A stretch of DNA of 64,000 nucleotides from an uncultured Clostridia bacterium (GTDB lineage Bacteria; Bacillota; Clostridia; Oscillospirales; Ruminococcaceae). Below the pieces are notes generated by a model. The model was not told the DNA's origin. It did no database searches and saw nothing but the letters and a program-made list of their open reading frames with translations. The position numbers were made by a program, and so were the translations under genes. Positions 8,098 to 17,236 of this stretch are shown piece after piece (positions within the stretch are counted from its first letter, which is position 1; the number at the start of each line of letters is the position of its first letter). The stretch is from the NCBI GenBank assembly GCA_947624555.1, contig CANQKW010000003.1, positions 1-64,000 of the forward strand, written 5' to 3'.

Positions 8098-8871
8098 ATG
8101 GACGAAAGAACAGAGATAATGCTTGACAATATAGGTATGACCTATAAGACAAACGACGGGCGTGATGTGACTGCGCTTACAAGCGTGACGCTTGACATAA
8201 GAAAAGGCGAGTTTATTTCGCTTTTAGGTCCGTCGGGCTGCGGAAAAACAACGCTTTTGAGAATTATTGCCGATTTGCTTACGCCAACGCAGGGAAATAT
8301 CTCGGTCGGCGGAGAAACTCCCCGACAGGCACGCCTTAAACAGCGCTACGGCATAGTTTTTCAGAGCGCAGTGCTTTACGATTGGCGGACGGTCAGAAAA
8401 AACGTTATGCTGCCGCTTGAAATAATGCACGTTCCAAAAGAAGAACGGATTGACCGTGCGGACAAAATGCTTGAACTTGTGGGATTGTCAGACTTTGCAA
8501 ATCACTTTCCGGGGCAGCTTTCGGGCGGTATGCAGCAGCGTGTGGGAATTGCAAGAGCGCTTGCAATCAGACCCGAAATTCTGCTTATGGACGAACCGTT
8601 TTCCGCACTTGATGAATTTACCCGTGAGAAACTCCACGACGATTTGCTGAGAATATGGCGCAAGACGAACAAAACCGTTGTTTTCGTAACGCACAACATT
8701 TCCGAGGCGGTATATCTTTCGGACAGGGTCTGTGTGCTTTCGCCGCACCCGGGACGGCTTTCGGCGGTCGTTGACATTGACCTGCCTCGCCCGAGAACAG
8801 CGCAGCTTAAAAGTACGCCCGAATTTACCGCACTTGTCGCTAAAGTCCGCAGCAGTTTCGAGGGGGTATAG
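8098..8871 (+). CDS. ABC transporter ATPase (SsuB/ThiZ-like), pyrimidine operon
   Basis: The 257-residue cytoplasmic ATPase powers the importer formed with the two permeases downstream. Visible motifs: Walker A GPSGCGKT (44-51), Q-loop, signature LSGGMQQR, Walker B ILLMDEPFSALD and the switch histidine in VTHN. The family (COG1116) serves sulfonate, taurine, thiamine-precursor, riboflavin and pyrimidine importers. The start is ATG 8098 with AAGGAAG 7 bases upstream. An in-frame ATG at 8044 lies inside the leader hairpin without a ribosome site and is rejected. First gene of an eleven-gene operon; the substrate is probably a pyrimidine or a reduced pyrimidine, judged from the neighbours. Confidence 0.9.
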   Translation: MDERTEIMLDNIGMTYKTNDGRDVTALTSVTLDIRKGEFISLLGPSGCGKTTLLRIIADLLTPTQGNISVGGETPRQARLKQRYGIVFQSAVLYDWRTVRKNVMLPLEIMHVPKEERIDRADKMLELVGLSDFANHFPGQLSGGMQQRVGIARALAIRPEILLMDEPFSALDEFTREKLHDDLLRIWRKTNKTVVFVTHNISEAVYLSDRVCVLSPHPGRLSAVVDIDLPRPRTAQLKSTPEFTALVAKVRSSFEGV

Positions 8872-8874
8872 CGT

Positions 8875-9690
8875 GTGAAAATAAAGAAATTCTTTTCCTC
8901 ACAAAAATTTATAGTATTTGTATGGGTTCTGGGGATTGCCGTAATATGGGAGATTTTTGCGTTTATAGTTGCAGCTACCAAGCGCACACCCGTAAATGTC
9001 CTTCCGCATCTTTGGCAGATCATAGAGGCTTTTTTCAGCGATAAAAAAGTTTCGGGAAAAATGACGATGGCGGAGCTTATAGGGACTGCCTGTCAGGAAA
9101 CGCTTTTAAGAGCGGCAATAGGCTTTGCGATAGGAACGGTTTTGGGTTATCTCCTGGCGCTTTTGATGAACCTGTCAAGGATAGTCGAAAAAATCGCTTT
9201 TCCGTATCTTATGCTTATTCAGATGATACCTATTCTCGGAATGGCGCCGATAATCCTTTCAATAACGGGCGACATAAACACATCCCGTATCGTTATAGCG
9301 GCGATACTTACGTTTTATCCCGTTTCGGCAAATACTCTCGCAGGATTTAAAGCCGTGGAACAAGAAAAATGCGAGCTTATGTACTCTTATGCGTCAAGTC
9401 GGTTTCAGCTTTACACAAAGACGCTTATTCCCTCTTGTATTCCGTATTTCTTTACGGGGCTTAAAATCTCGGCGCCTATGGCGATAACCGCCTCGATCCT
9501 CGTAGATACTCTTCAAGGCGGAAACGGTCTGGGATGTATGCTTTCGCAGTCGCTTAAAGGCGGTATGACAAGGCTTGTTTTCTGGGATATTGTGCTTATA
9601 AGTGCGATAATCGGCATTTTAAGCTATCAGGTAATGGGACTTATTGAAAAGCTTATCTGTCCGTACAAGCGTACGAAAAAAGCCGATTGA
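8875..9690 (+). CDS. ABC transporter permease 1, pyrimidine operon
   Basis: The 271-residue membrane protein belongs to the BPD_transp_1 permeases (SsuC/TauC/ThiX type) and forms half of the transport channel. About six membrane segments are visible. The EAA-type loop that docks on the ATPase is seen around the stretch beginning SANTLAGFKAVEQEKCELM. The start codon is GTG with GAGGGGG upstream inside the end of the ATPase gene; the gap is 3 bases, so translation is probably coupled. Confidence 0.88.
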   Translation: MKIKKFFSSQKFIVFVWVLGIAVIWEIFAFIVAATKRTPVNVLPHLWQIIEAFFSDKKVSGKMTMAELIGTACQETLLRAAIGFAIGTVLGYLLALLMNLSRIVEKIAFPYLMLIQMIPILGMAPIILSITGDINTSRIVIAAILTFYPVSANTLAGFKAVEQEKCELMYSYASSRFQLYTKTLIPSCIPYFFTGLKISAPMAITASILVDTLQGGNGLGCMLSQSLKGGMTRLVFWDIVLISAIIGILSYQVMGLIEKLICPYKRTKKAD

Positions 9691-9702
9691 GGAGGCAAAA
9701 AA

Positions 9703-10506
9703 ATGAAAACGAAAAGAATATTATCGCTTGTGTCGAGCTTTGTTTTGCCGTTAGCATTCGGAACGATGATATACATTCTCTGGCAAACGGAAATACTTCA
9801 CCGCATAATCGGTGCGGACACGGTGACTTTGCCGCTGCCCTCAAGAATAGGAGAGATAATCGGCGCAAACTCACAGTCCATTGCCGAACACACGAAAATC
9901 ACGCTTAAAGTGGCTGTCGGCGGACTTTTGGCAGGGTCGATACTCGGCTATCTTATCGCAGTGGTCGCTGCGGTTTTCAGAAAATGGGGCGCAGGTGGTC
10001 TGGCGCTTGTGTCGGCATTCAATGCAATTCCTATAGTTGCTCTTGCTCCCGTTGTAAATAACTGGACAAGAGATATGAGCGGCGAGGTGGACATTCGCAG
10101 TACCGCCGCAAAAATAATAGTTGTGACTATCTTCTGCACAGCCTCAATGAGCGTAAACGCATACAGAGGGCTTACAGAGCTTAAACCGTTTTCCGAAGAC
10201 CTTATGAAAAGCTATGCGGCGCCGAAAATCGTTGTTTTTGCAAAGCTTAGACTGCCGAACTCGCTGCCGTATGTATTTACGGCTTTGAGAGTAAGCGTTC
10301 CGTCGTCTGTTATCGGCGCACTTGTAGCCGAATATTTCGCAGAGGATACCGTTGGCGTGGGCAGGCAAATCCGAGAAAATATTGTAAAAGGACAATACCC
10401 AACAGCGTGGGCGTATATCGCTGTCGCCTGCCTTATAGGAATAGCGATGTTTGTACTGCTTACGATTGTCGAGCGAATTGTTCTTAAAAACAGGCGCAGA
10501 ACATAA
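9703..10506 (+). CDS. ABC transporter permease 2, pyrimidine operon
   Basis: The 267-residue protein is the second permease of the same family, with about six membrane segments and an EAA-type loop near SVNAYRGLTELKPFSEDLMK. Two different permeases suggest a heterodimeric channel, as in RibXY/ThiXY-type importers. GGAGG lies 8 bases before the ATG; the gap from permease 1 is 12 bases. Confidence 0.88.
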   Translation: MKTKRILSLVSSFVLPLAFGTMIYILWQTEILHRIIGADTVTLPLPSRIGEIIGANSQSIAEHTKITLKVAVGGLLAGSILGYLIAVVAAVFRKWGAGGLALVSAFNAIPIVALAPVVNNWTRDMSGEVDIRSTAAKIIVVTIFCTASMSVNAYRGLTELKPFSEDLMKSYAAPKIVVFAKLRLPNSLPYVFTALRVSVPSSVIGALVAEYFAEDTVGVGRQIRENIVKGQYPTAWAYIAVACLIGIAMFVLLTIVERIVLKNRRRT

Positions 10507-10564
10507 CCGTCAGAAACGGACGTTTAGTCCGAAAAAAATATAACAACTGAAAGGAAGACTAAAA

Positions 10565-11734
10565 ATGAAAAACACAAAAAAGATTTTGACAGGAATTATG
10601 GCGTTTATCGTCACGATGCAGCTCACCGCTTGCTCTGATACGGGCAGCAGCTCAAACACTTCCACAAGCGGATCAGACAGCTCTGTCAGCTCGGTCAGCA
10701 CCGAAAGTTCGGTTTCCGATAATTCGGTTTCGGAAGAGCTTATGTCCGCAGAGGAAATTATCAAAAGCGCAGCAGCTGAAGGAAAGGTAGGTAACTGGGG
10801 ACTTGGAAACGAGTATGAAATTCAGGCTCTGCTTACAAAATACGGACTTCCCATAACCTACATAACACAGGATTTCACGATGGATCAGTTTGATTCCGAT
10901 GCGGTAACTCTTGCCTCGGCGATGACCTATAATGAGCTGGGACTTGTCCAAAACAACTATGACGGCGGCTATAACTACGCCGACACTGTCGGAATTATAG
11001 ATATGAACGACGAAGGCGTCGCTATGCTGGAGGATAATCTGTTCTGCTCAAAGGCGTTTGCCGAAGCTAATCCGAACACGGTAAAGGCTTTTGTTTCAGC
11101 GTCAATGAAGGGCTGGGCTTATGCGTGTGAAAATCCCGAAGAAGCGGCAGAAATAGTGTTTGAGGCAGGCTCTTCCGTTTCCGCCGACCACCAGGCTTAT
11201 ATGGCAAAGGAAGTTGCAAAGCTTGTGACGACCGATACCAAGGGCAACACCGTTTCAGCGGAAAATGTCGGACAGTTTGACGACGACGCAATGCAGCAGA
11301 CGCTCGACCTCGCAAAGCATTATGTACCGCTTGAGGACGAGGCGGCAAAGACCAAACTCGGCACTATTACGCTTGATGATATACGCTCGAAGGATTATCT
11401 TACATACGACCCGGCAACAGACGGCGCTCCCGAAAAGACGTCCGTAAAAATCCAGCTTAAATGGCTGCCGCAGGCTCAGTTTATGGGATATTATGTCGCA
11501 GCGGCAAAGGGATATTACGAAGAAGCAGGACTTGACGTTGAGATAATCCCCGGAGGCGGAGATATTTCCGAAACAACCGCTGTTTACAACGGTACAGTCG
11601 ATTTCGGCGTAACGTGGGTATCCAACCTTATCAGCGCAAACGCAGGAGGAATGGAGCTGCTTGAAGTGGCACAGGTTTATCAGCGCTCGGGACTTGTACT
11701 TGTATACAAAAAAGATTTGTATAAAAAGCAATAA
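10565..11734 (+). CDS. Circularly permuted NMT1/THI5-like substrate-binding lipoprotein
   Basis: The 389-residue protein is the lipid-anchored solute receptor of the importer (signal peptide and lipobox LTAC, Cys at about 23, then a Ser-rich linker to about 60). Its halves are in swapped order compared with normal family members. Residues about 75-290 hold what is usually the second half (KVGNWGLGNEYEIQALL, ASAMTYNELGLV, NDEGVAML, ASMKGWAYACENPEEA). Residues about 292-389 hold the usual first half (KIQLKWLPQAQFMGYYVA, PGGGDISETTAV, DFGVTWVSNLI, QVYQRSGLVLV). Both halves look intact, so the fold should close as a circular permutant. Binding of a pyrimidine is inferred from context. Confidence 0.85.
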   Translation: MKNTKKILTGIMAFIVTMQLTACSDTGSSSNTSTSGSDSSVSSVSTESSVSDNSVSEELMSAEEIIKSAAAEGKVGNWGLGNEYEIQALLTKYGLPITYITQDFTMDQFDSDAVTLASAMTYNELGLVQNNYDGGYNYADTVGIIDMNDEGVAMLEDNLFCSKAFAEANPNTVKAFVSASMKGWAYACENPEEAAEIVFEAGSSVSADHQAYMAKEVAKLVTTDTKGNTVSAENVGQFDDDAMQQTLDLAKHYVPLEDEAAKTKLGTITLDDIRSKDYLTYDPATDGAPEKTSVKIQLKWLPQAQFMGYYVAAAKGYYEEAGLDVEIIPGGGDISETTAVYNGTVDFGVTWVSNLISANAGGMELLEVAQVYQRSGLVLVYKKDLYKKQ

Positions 11735-11771
11735 ATTTGTCATTGAGTTTTCCTCATAGGATTTGCAGACA

Positions 11772-11795
11772 CGCACGGTGAGGAATCATCGTGCG
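11772..11795 (+). other. Intercistronic hairpin between binding protein and dihydropyrimidinase
   Basis: CGCACG and CGTGCG form a stem with a 12-base loop in the 89-base gap. There is no T run. It may protect the upstream mRNA, as hairpins after binding-protein genes often do; this is an inference. Confidence 0.4.
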
Positions 11796-11823
11796 GCGTT
11801 TGCAGGAAATTGGAGGTTTTATT

Positions 11824-13185
11824 ATGGAGCTAATAATCAAAAACGGAACAGTCGTTACAGCGACGGGAAAATTTAAAGCCGATGTGGGAATTTCGGACGG
11901 AAAAATAACCGCTATAGCGTCCTCGCTTTCCGACAGCAACGCAAAGGTGTGCGACGCTGAGGGAATGATGGTTCTTCCGGGAGCTATTGACGCACACACG
12001 CACCTTGCTATGCCGTTTGGCGGAACGATCTCCTCGGACGACTATTTTGCAGGAACAAGAGCGGCAGCCTGCGGCGGTACAACAACTGTTTTCGACTTCG
12101 CTCTTCAGGACTTTAACGAGCCTATGCCCGATACATTTAAGAGAAGAGACGCTCTTTGTGCTCCGAATGCAGCGGTCGATTACTCTTTTCATATTGGCGT
12201 AAAGGATATTCACGGAGATCTGCTTAATTCTATAAAAGACGCCTGCGATTTGGGAATTACTTCCTACAAGGTGTTTATGGTCTATGATTTCGGAGTTAAG
12301 GACGGGGTATTCTTCGAGCTGCTGAGAAAATCACGGGAGTTCGGTGCGCTTATCGCTGTTCATGCAGAAAACAACGAGCTTGTAAACACCCTCACGGAAA
12401 AATATATCTCCGAGGGCAAAACAAGCGCTTGGTATCACTATATGAGCCGTCCCGAATTTGTGGAAGGAGAAGCCGACGTAAGAGCGATAAACCTTGCGAA
12501 AGCGGCAGGGGCTGCGCTTTATATCGTTCATCTTGCAAACAAGCAGGGCGTTGACGCAGTAACCGCCGCAAAGGACGAGGGCTATGAAATATACGCCGAA
12601 ACCTGTCCGCAGTATCTTCATTTCACAAGCGACGTTTATAAGCGTGACGACGGCAGGAATTTTGTCTGCTCTCCTCCGATGAAAGGCAAGGAAAGTCAGG
12701 ACGCCCTCTGGGACGCAATAAAACGAGGCGATATTGACACGATAGCCACCGACCACTGTCCGTTTATGCAGAGCGAAAAGGACTGGGGACTTGATGATTT
12801 CAGAAAGATACCGAACGGCTGCGCAGGAATTGAAAATATGTACCCGTATATGCTCGGAAAAGCAAACGACGGGGTAATAACGTTTGAAAAAGCCGTCGAG
12901 CTTTGTGCGACAAATCCTGCGAGAATTTTCGGCTGTACCGAAAAGGGCGAAATAGCTGTCGGAAAGGACGCAGATATTGTCGTTTACGACCCCGATAAGA
13001 AATTTACCGTTCATCAGTCGAATATGCATTCCGACTGTGACCACACAATCTGGGAAAACGTTGAAATGCACGGTTATCCGATAAAGACATTTTCGCGCGG
13101 AAAGCTCGTTTTCGACAACGGCGAGTTCGTCGGAGAACGAGGCTGGGGAAAATTTGTAAAGTGCGAAAAACGTCCGATAAAATAA
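11824..13185 (+). CDS. hydA: Dihydropyrimidinase / hydantoinase
   Basis: The 453-residue cytoplasmic enzyme should open the ring of dihydrouracil (or dihydrothymine) to N-carbamoyl-beta-alanine. It has the binuclear zinc site of the amidohydrolase family: DAHTH (His58, His60), the carboxylated lysine in SYKVFM (Lys149), HAENNE (His180), IVHLAN (His236) and TDHCP (Asp310). Length and motif spacing fit D-hydantoinases/dihydropyrimidinases. The start at 11824 has GGAGG 8 bases upstream; an earlier in-frame ATG (11791) lies before this site. It acts after the dehydrogenase encoded next. Confidence 0.93.
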   Translation: MELIIKNGTVVTATGKFKADVGISDGKITAIASSLSDSNAKVCDAEGMMVLPGAIDAHTHLAMPFGGTISSDDYFAGTRAAACGGTTTVFDFALQDFNEPMPDTFKRRDALCAPNAAVDYSFHIGVKDIHGDLLNSIKDACDLGITSYKVFMVYDFGVKDGVFFELLRKSREFGALIAVHAENNELVNTLTEKYISEGKTSAWYHYMSRPEFVEGEADVRAINLAKAAGAALYIVHLANKQGVDAVTAAKDEGYEIYAETCPQYLHFTSDVYKRDDGRNFVCSPPMKGKESQDALWDAIKRGDIDTIATDHCPFMQSEKDWGLDDFRKIPNGCAGIENMYPYMLGKANDGVITFEKAVELCATNPARIFGCTEKGEIAVGKDADIVVYDPDKKFTVHQSNMHSDCDHTIWENVEMHGYPIKTFSRGKLVFDNGEFVGERGWGKFVKCEKRPIK

Positions 13186-13194
13186 GGAGCGGCT

Positions 13195-14667
13195 ATGTAC
13201 GAAAAATACATTCTCCAAAGCGAGGCGGACAGGTGCCTTTTGTGTATGAATGCGCCTTGTACAAGCGCCTGCACAAACGGACTTGACCCTGCGAAATTAC
13301 TGCGCTCGGTAAGATTTAAAAACCCTGCGGCTGAATCTATAGACGCAAATATCTGCAAAAGCTGTGCAGGAGCCTGCGAAAACGCCTGCGTTCTTCCCGA
13401 AAGCAAAATACGCATAAAGCGTGCCGCAGAGTGCGCCGAAAAGGCGAAAAAAACCGATGAGAACGTCAATCTTTCGGTTGAGTTCTGCGGCGTAAAATGC
13501 GAAAATCCGTTTTTTCTGTCGTCGTCCTGCGTTGCAGGAGATTATGAGATGTGTGCGAGAGCGCTTAAAGCAGGCTGGGGCGGAATTGTCTACAAGACGA
13601 TAGGTTTTGTTATACCGAACGAGGTTTCTCCCCGATTTGACGCAATCAATAAGGAAACAGCGCAATTTGTGGGATTTAAAAATCTTGAGCAAATATCCGA
13701 CAAGCCGCTTGCTGAAAATCTTGCGGCAATAAAAAATCTGAAGAAAGAATTTCCCGAAAAGGTCATTATTTCCTCGATTATGGGCAGCGACGAGGACGAA
13801 TGGACGCAGCTTGCAAAGCTGTCGGAGGACGCAGGAGCCGATATTATCGAATGCAACTTCTCCTGTCCGCAAATGGTCGGCGAGGGAATGGGCAGCGATG
13901 TAGGAACAAACCCCGAACTTGTGGAAAAATATACCGATGCTGTAAGGAGAGGCACAAAGCTGCCGATACTTGCGAAAATGACGCCGAATATAACCGATAT
14001 GACAATACCGGCAATCGCTGCGGTAAACGCCAAAGCGGACGGAATAGCCGCAATAAACACGATAAAATGCCTTACGGGAATAGACCTTGACGAAATGTGC
14101 GCAAAACCGTCGATAAGCGGAAAATGCGCTGTTTCGGGATATTCGGGAAAAGCCGTAAAGCCTGTTGCGCTCAGGTTTATTTCGGATCTTGCAGGCTGCC
14201 GTGAACTTTTCGGCGTTCCCCTTTCGGGAATAGGCGGAATTGAAAATTGGCAGGACGCACTGGAATTTATTGCGCTGGGCTGTTCAAATATTCAGATGAC
14301 AACGGCGGTTATGCAGTACGGCTATCGCATAATCGAGGATATGCTGGACGGAACAAGGCGTTTTTTGTCAGAACACGGCTTTAAAAGCCTTAAAGAAATC
14401 ATAGGTCTGGCGAGCAGAAATATCGTAAGCGCCGATGAACTTGACCGAGAAACTGCGGAATTTCCCGTGTTTAACCGAGAACAATGTCTTGGCTGCGGCA
14501 GGTGCGTTATTTCCTGTGCGGACGGAGGTCACAAAGCGCTGGTTCTTGATGAAAACAGAAAGCCCAAAATGAACGGCAAATGCGTTGGATGCGGACTGTG
14601 CAGGCTTGTCTGTCCCGTTAATGCAATAGGGCGTTCAAAAAGAACACCCAAAAAGCAGCAATATTAA
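13195..14667 (+). CDS. preA: Compact dihydropyrimidine dehydrogenase (PreA with N-terminal Fe-S region)
   Basis: The 490-residue enzyme should reduce uracil and thymine to their 5,6-dihydro forms. Residues about 95-405 match the FMN-binding PreA barrel ([56 protein letters not shown]). The C-terminus holds two [4Fe-4S] motifs ([11 protein letters not shown] and [11 protein letters not shown]). The first about 75 residues carry eight cysteines (14, 17, 22, 26, 54, 57, 61, 65) and resemble the Fe-S domain that starts PreT and mammalian DPYD. The FAD and NADPH domains of PreT are missing and no preT is in the operon, so the electron donor is open; ferredoxin is a reasonable guess. RBS GGAG; gap 9 bases. 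Confidence 0.9.
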   Translation: MYEKYILQSEADRCLLCMNAPCTSACTNGLDPAKLLRSVRFKNPAAESIDANICKSCAGACENACVLPESKIRIKRAAECAEKAKKTDENVNLSVEFCGVKCENPFFLSSSCVAGDYEMCARALKAGWGGIVYKTIGFVIPNEVSPRFDAINKETAQFVGFKNLEQISDKPLAENLAAIKNLKKEFPEKVIISSIMGSDEDEWTQLAKLSEDAGADIIECNFSCPQMVGEGMGSDVGTNPELVEKYTDAVRRGTKLPILAKMTPNITDMTIPAIAAVNAKADGIAAINTIKCLTGIDLDEMCAKPSISGKCAVSGYSGKAVKPVALRFISDLAGCRELFGVPLSGIGGIENWQDALEFIALGCSNIQMTTAVMQYGYRIIEDMLDGTRRFLSEHGFKSLKEIIGLASRNIVSADELDRETAEFPVFNREQCLGCGRCVISCADGGHKALVLDENRKPKMNGKCVGCGLCRLVCPVNAIGRSKRTPKKQQY

Positions 14668-14706
14668 CAATATGTAAACGCCCGTTTTCGGAAAGGCGGT
14701 GAGATT

Positions 14707-15885
14707 ATGGCAATTACGCTTGCTCAGATGATACAAAACGCCGACAAGGTGTATGAAATGCGGCTTGTGGCAGGGCGTGCGGGACTTTCTGGGTTCGTGC
14801 GATGGGTACATATAGTCGAGGACAGCGAGATACCCGAATTTATGAACGGAAACGAGCTTGTTTTTACCACGGGTATAGGACACTCAGGGTCCGAATGGCT
14901 TACGGAATTTGTCGAGAACCTTTATAAAAGCAAGGCGGCAGGACTTGTCGTAAACCTTGGTCAGTACATCGAGAGCATACCGAGGGAAACGATAAGATTT
15001 TGCGAGCAGAATGCCTTTCCGCTCTTTACTCTTCCGTGGAAGGTAAAGCTTATAGACGTTACATACGACTTTTGCCACAGGATAATTTCAAGCGAGGAAA
15101 GCGAAACGTCTCTTGCTGCCGCAATGAAAAATCTTATTTTTCAGCCTCAGAGAAGAAACGAATATGCGCCTGTCCTCGAAAGAAAAGGTTTTCACGACAT
15201 CGGTGAATATTATGTTACGGCAGTAGGAGTTGAACCGTGCGGAAAAAATATCACGGCGGAGGACTGGCGGAGAATACTGTTTTCGGTGAGGAGAGTATTT
15301 GCAAACACACGTTTTGCAAGCTGTATGTTTGTTCAGGAATATTTTCTGATAATCGTACAAAGAAATTCTGCCAAAACAGAAGAATCTGCCGCAAAGCTGA
15401 AATCTGCAATTTGTGAATGTTTTTCCGAAAAGCCCGATATACACATAGGAACATCGTCCGCCGGTCTCGGCTATGAGGGAATTTCCTCGGGCTATAAAGA
15501 GGCTGTCGCAGCGATGAAACTGTCCAGAATTAAAGAAAAAGAGCGTATGAGTTATGGCGAGATAGGCGTTTACAAAGTACTTTTCGGCGTGAGAAGTTCG
15601 GCGATCCTGGCGGATTTTGTAGAGTCAACGCTCGGTGCGCTTATCGACAACGACAGGAAAACAGGCGAAAATGCAACGGAGCTTTTGAAATGCTATCTTT
15701 ACAACAACTGCTCCGTAATGGAAACAGCCGAGAAATTAAACGTCCACAGGAATACGATAAACCACCGCCTTAAAGCCATACGAGAGTTCCTGAAAACGGA
15801 ATTTACCGAAGAAGAAAAAATGAATTTGATGATTGCTTTTTGCGCCAAGGAGATGCTTGACGCAGAAAACAACAACAATTCTTGA
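14707..15885 (+). CDS. PucR-family transcriptional regulator
   Basis: The 392-residue DNA-binding protein has the PucR N-terminal sensor domain (about 1-125, beginning MAITLAQMIQNADKV) and the family's C-terminal helix-turn-helix (CSVMETAEKLNVHRNTINHR, about 335-355). PucR of Bacillus subtilis activates purine catabolism genes; relatives often sit in purine or pyrimidine catabolic operons. Here it lies inside the operon, so it is probably co-transcribed and may control it. The ligand is unknown. RBS GGCGGTGAG, 39 bases after preA. Confidence 0.88.
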   Translation: MAITLAQMIQNADKVYEMRLVAGRAGLSGFVRWVHIVEDSEIPEFMNGNELVFTTGIGHSGSEWLTEFVENLYKSKAAGLVVNLGQYIESIPRETIRFCEQNAFPLFTLPWKVKLIDVTYDFCHRIISSEESETSLAAAMKNLIFQPQRRNEYAPVLERKGFHDIGEYYVTAVGVEPCGKNITAEDWRRILFSVRRVFANTRFASCMFVQEYFLIIVQRNSAKTEESAAKLKSAICECFSEKPDIHIGTSSAGLGYEGISSGYKEAVAAMKLSRIKEKERMSYGEIGVYKVLFGVRSSAILADFVESTLGALIDNDRKTGENATELLKCYLYNNCSVMETAEKLNVHRNTINHRLKAIREFLKTEFTEEEKMNLMIAFCAKEMLDAENNNNS

Positions 15886-15898
15886 AAGGATGAGGAAA

Positions 15899-17224
15899 AT
15901 GACCCCTGAACAGATAAAGGAAAACCACACGAAATTCAATCTTCAGTCGTGGAGCAGGCAGGAGGGTATAAATCCTATCGCCATAAAAAGCGGAGAAGGA
16001 ATTTACTTCACCGACTACGACGGGAAAACCTATACGGATATGTCCTCTCAGCTTGTAAATCTGAACGTCGGCTTTGGCTGTAAACCGATAATTGACGCAA
16101 TAAAGGAGCAGGCGGAAAAGTTCTGCTTTGTCGGTCCGTCTTATGCCTGTGAAAGCCGCTCAAAACTTGCCGAGATGATAATAAAGCTTATGCCCGACAA
16201 TATGGCAAAGGTATTTTTCACCAACGGCGGCGCTGACGCAAATGAAAATGCCATAAAAATGGCGAGAATGTATACGGGCAGGAAAAAGGTGTTCTCACGC
16301 TACAGGAGCTATCACGGCTCGACATTCGGCGCAGGAAACCTGACGGGAGAGCCGAGAAGATTTCCGTTAGAGCCGGGCGTTCCGGGATTTGTCAAGTTTT
16401 TCGACCCGTATATCTACCGTGACAATCTTCCGTTTAAAACCGAAAAGGAATGTACCAAATTTTATCTTCGTCGCCTGAGAGAGCAGATAATTTACGAGGG
16501 CGCTGACAGTATTGCGGCGATAGTCCTTGAAACTGTTACAGGCTCAAACGGCGTTATAATCCCTCCCGACGGATACCTTGCAGGAGTCCGCAAGCTCTGC
16601 GACGAGTTTGGAATAATGATGATCTGCGACGAAGTAATGGCAGGATTTGGCCGCACGGGAAAAATGTTCGCATTCGAGCATTTCGGCGTAAAGCCCGACA
16701 TAGTGTCCTTTGCAAAGGGCGTGACTTGCGGATATGTTCAGCTCGGAGGAGTTGCCGTAAGCCGTGATATTGCAGCTTATTTTGACAAGAACGTCCTTCA
16801 GTGCGGACTTACATACAGCGGTCATCCGCTTGCGTGTGCGGCAGGAGTTGCCTGTCTTAAATACTACGAGGACAGCAATATCCTCGAAAATGTAAACAAA
16901 TCGGGAAAAGTTCTCGGAGAATTGCTTGAAGAAATTAAGATTCGGCATAAATGCGTTGGCGATGTGCGCTATATCGGACTTTTCTCCGCAGTTGAGCTTG
17001 TAAAAGACAAGGGAACACGAGAGCCGTTTGTGCCATTCGGGAAAGACCCCGAAGGCAAAATGGGAAAGATAATCGGAAAGCTGAAAGCAAAGGGATTTAT
17101 GACCTATTCTCATGAGAATATGATCCTTATTTGTCCGCCGCTTATCATAACGCCCGAACAGCTTAAAGAGGAGCTTGTAAAGCTTGACGAAGTTTTAAGC
17201 GACACGGACAGCGAAATTCCTTAA
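15899..17224 (+). CDS. Class III omega-aminotransferase, probably beta-alanine transaminase
   Basis: The 441-residue PLP enzyme belongs to the class III aminotransferases. The PLP lysine is in SFAKGVTCGY (Lys273), preceded by MICDEVMAGFGRTG with the Asp that pairs with the pyridine nitrogen. In this operon its most likely job is to move the amino group of beta-alanine (or 3-aminoisobutyrate) to a keto acid, giving malonate semialdehyde (or its methyl form). The start at 15899 has GGATGAGG upstream. A longer frame runs into the end of the PucR gene and is rejected. The substrate is inferred from the neighbours. Confidence 0.87.
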   Translation: MTPEQIKENHTKFNLQSWSRQEGINPIAIKSGEGIYFTDYDGKTYTDMSSQLVNLNVGFGCKPIIDAIKEQAEKFCFVGPSYACESRSKLAEMIIKLMPDNMAKVFFTNGGADANENAIKMARMYTGRKKVFSRYRSYHGSTFGAGNLTGEPRRFPLEPGVPGFVKFFDPYIYRDNLPFKTEKECTKFYLRRLREQIIYEGADSIAAIVLETVTGSNGVIIPPDGYLAGVRKLCDEFGIMMICDEVMAGFGRTGKMFAFEHFGVKPDIVSFAKGVTCGYVQLGGVAVSRDIAAYFDKNVLQCGLTYSGHPLACAAGVACLKYYEDSNILENVNKSGKVLGELLEEIKIRHKCVGDVRYIGLFSAVELVKDKGTREPFVPFGKDPEGKMGKIIGKLKAKGFMTYSHENMILICPPLIITPEQLKEELVKLDEVLSDTDSEIP

Positions 17225-17236
17225 GGAGAATTTGTA

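Noticed and set aside
12331..13218. 295-residue minus-strand frame opposite the dihydropyrimidinase
   Set aside because: Shadow frame; the plus strand carries all zinc-site residues.
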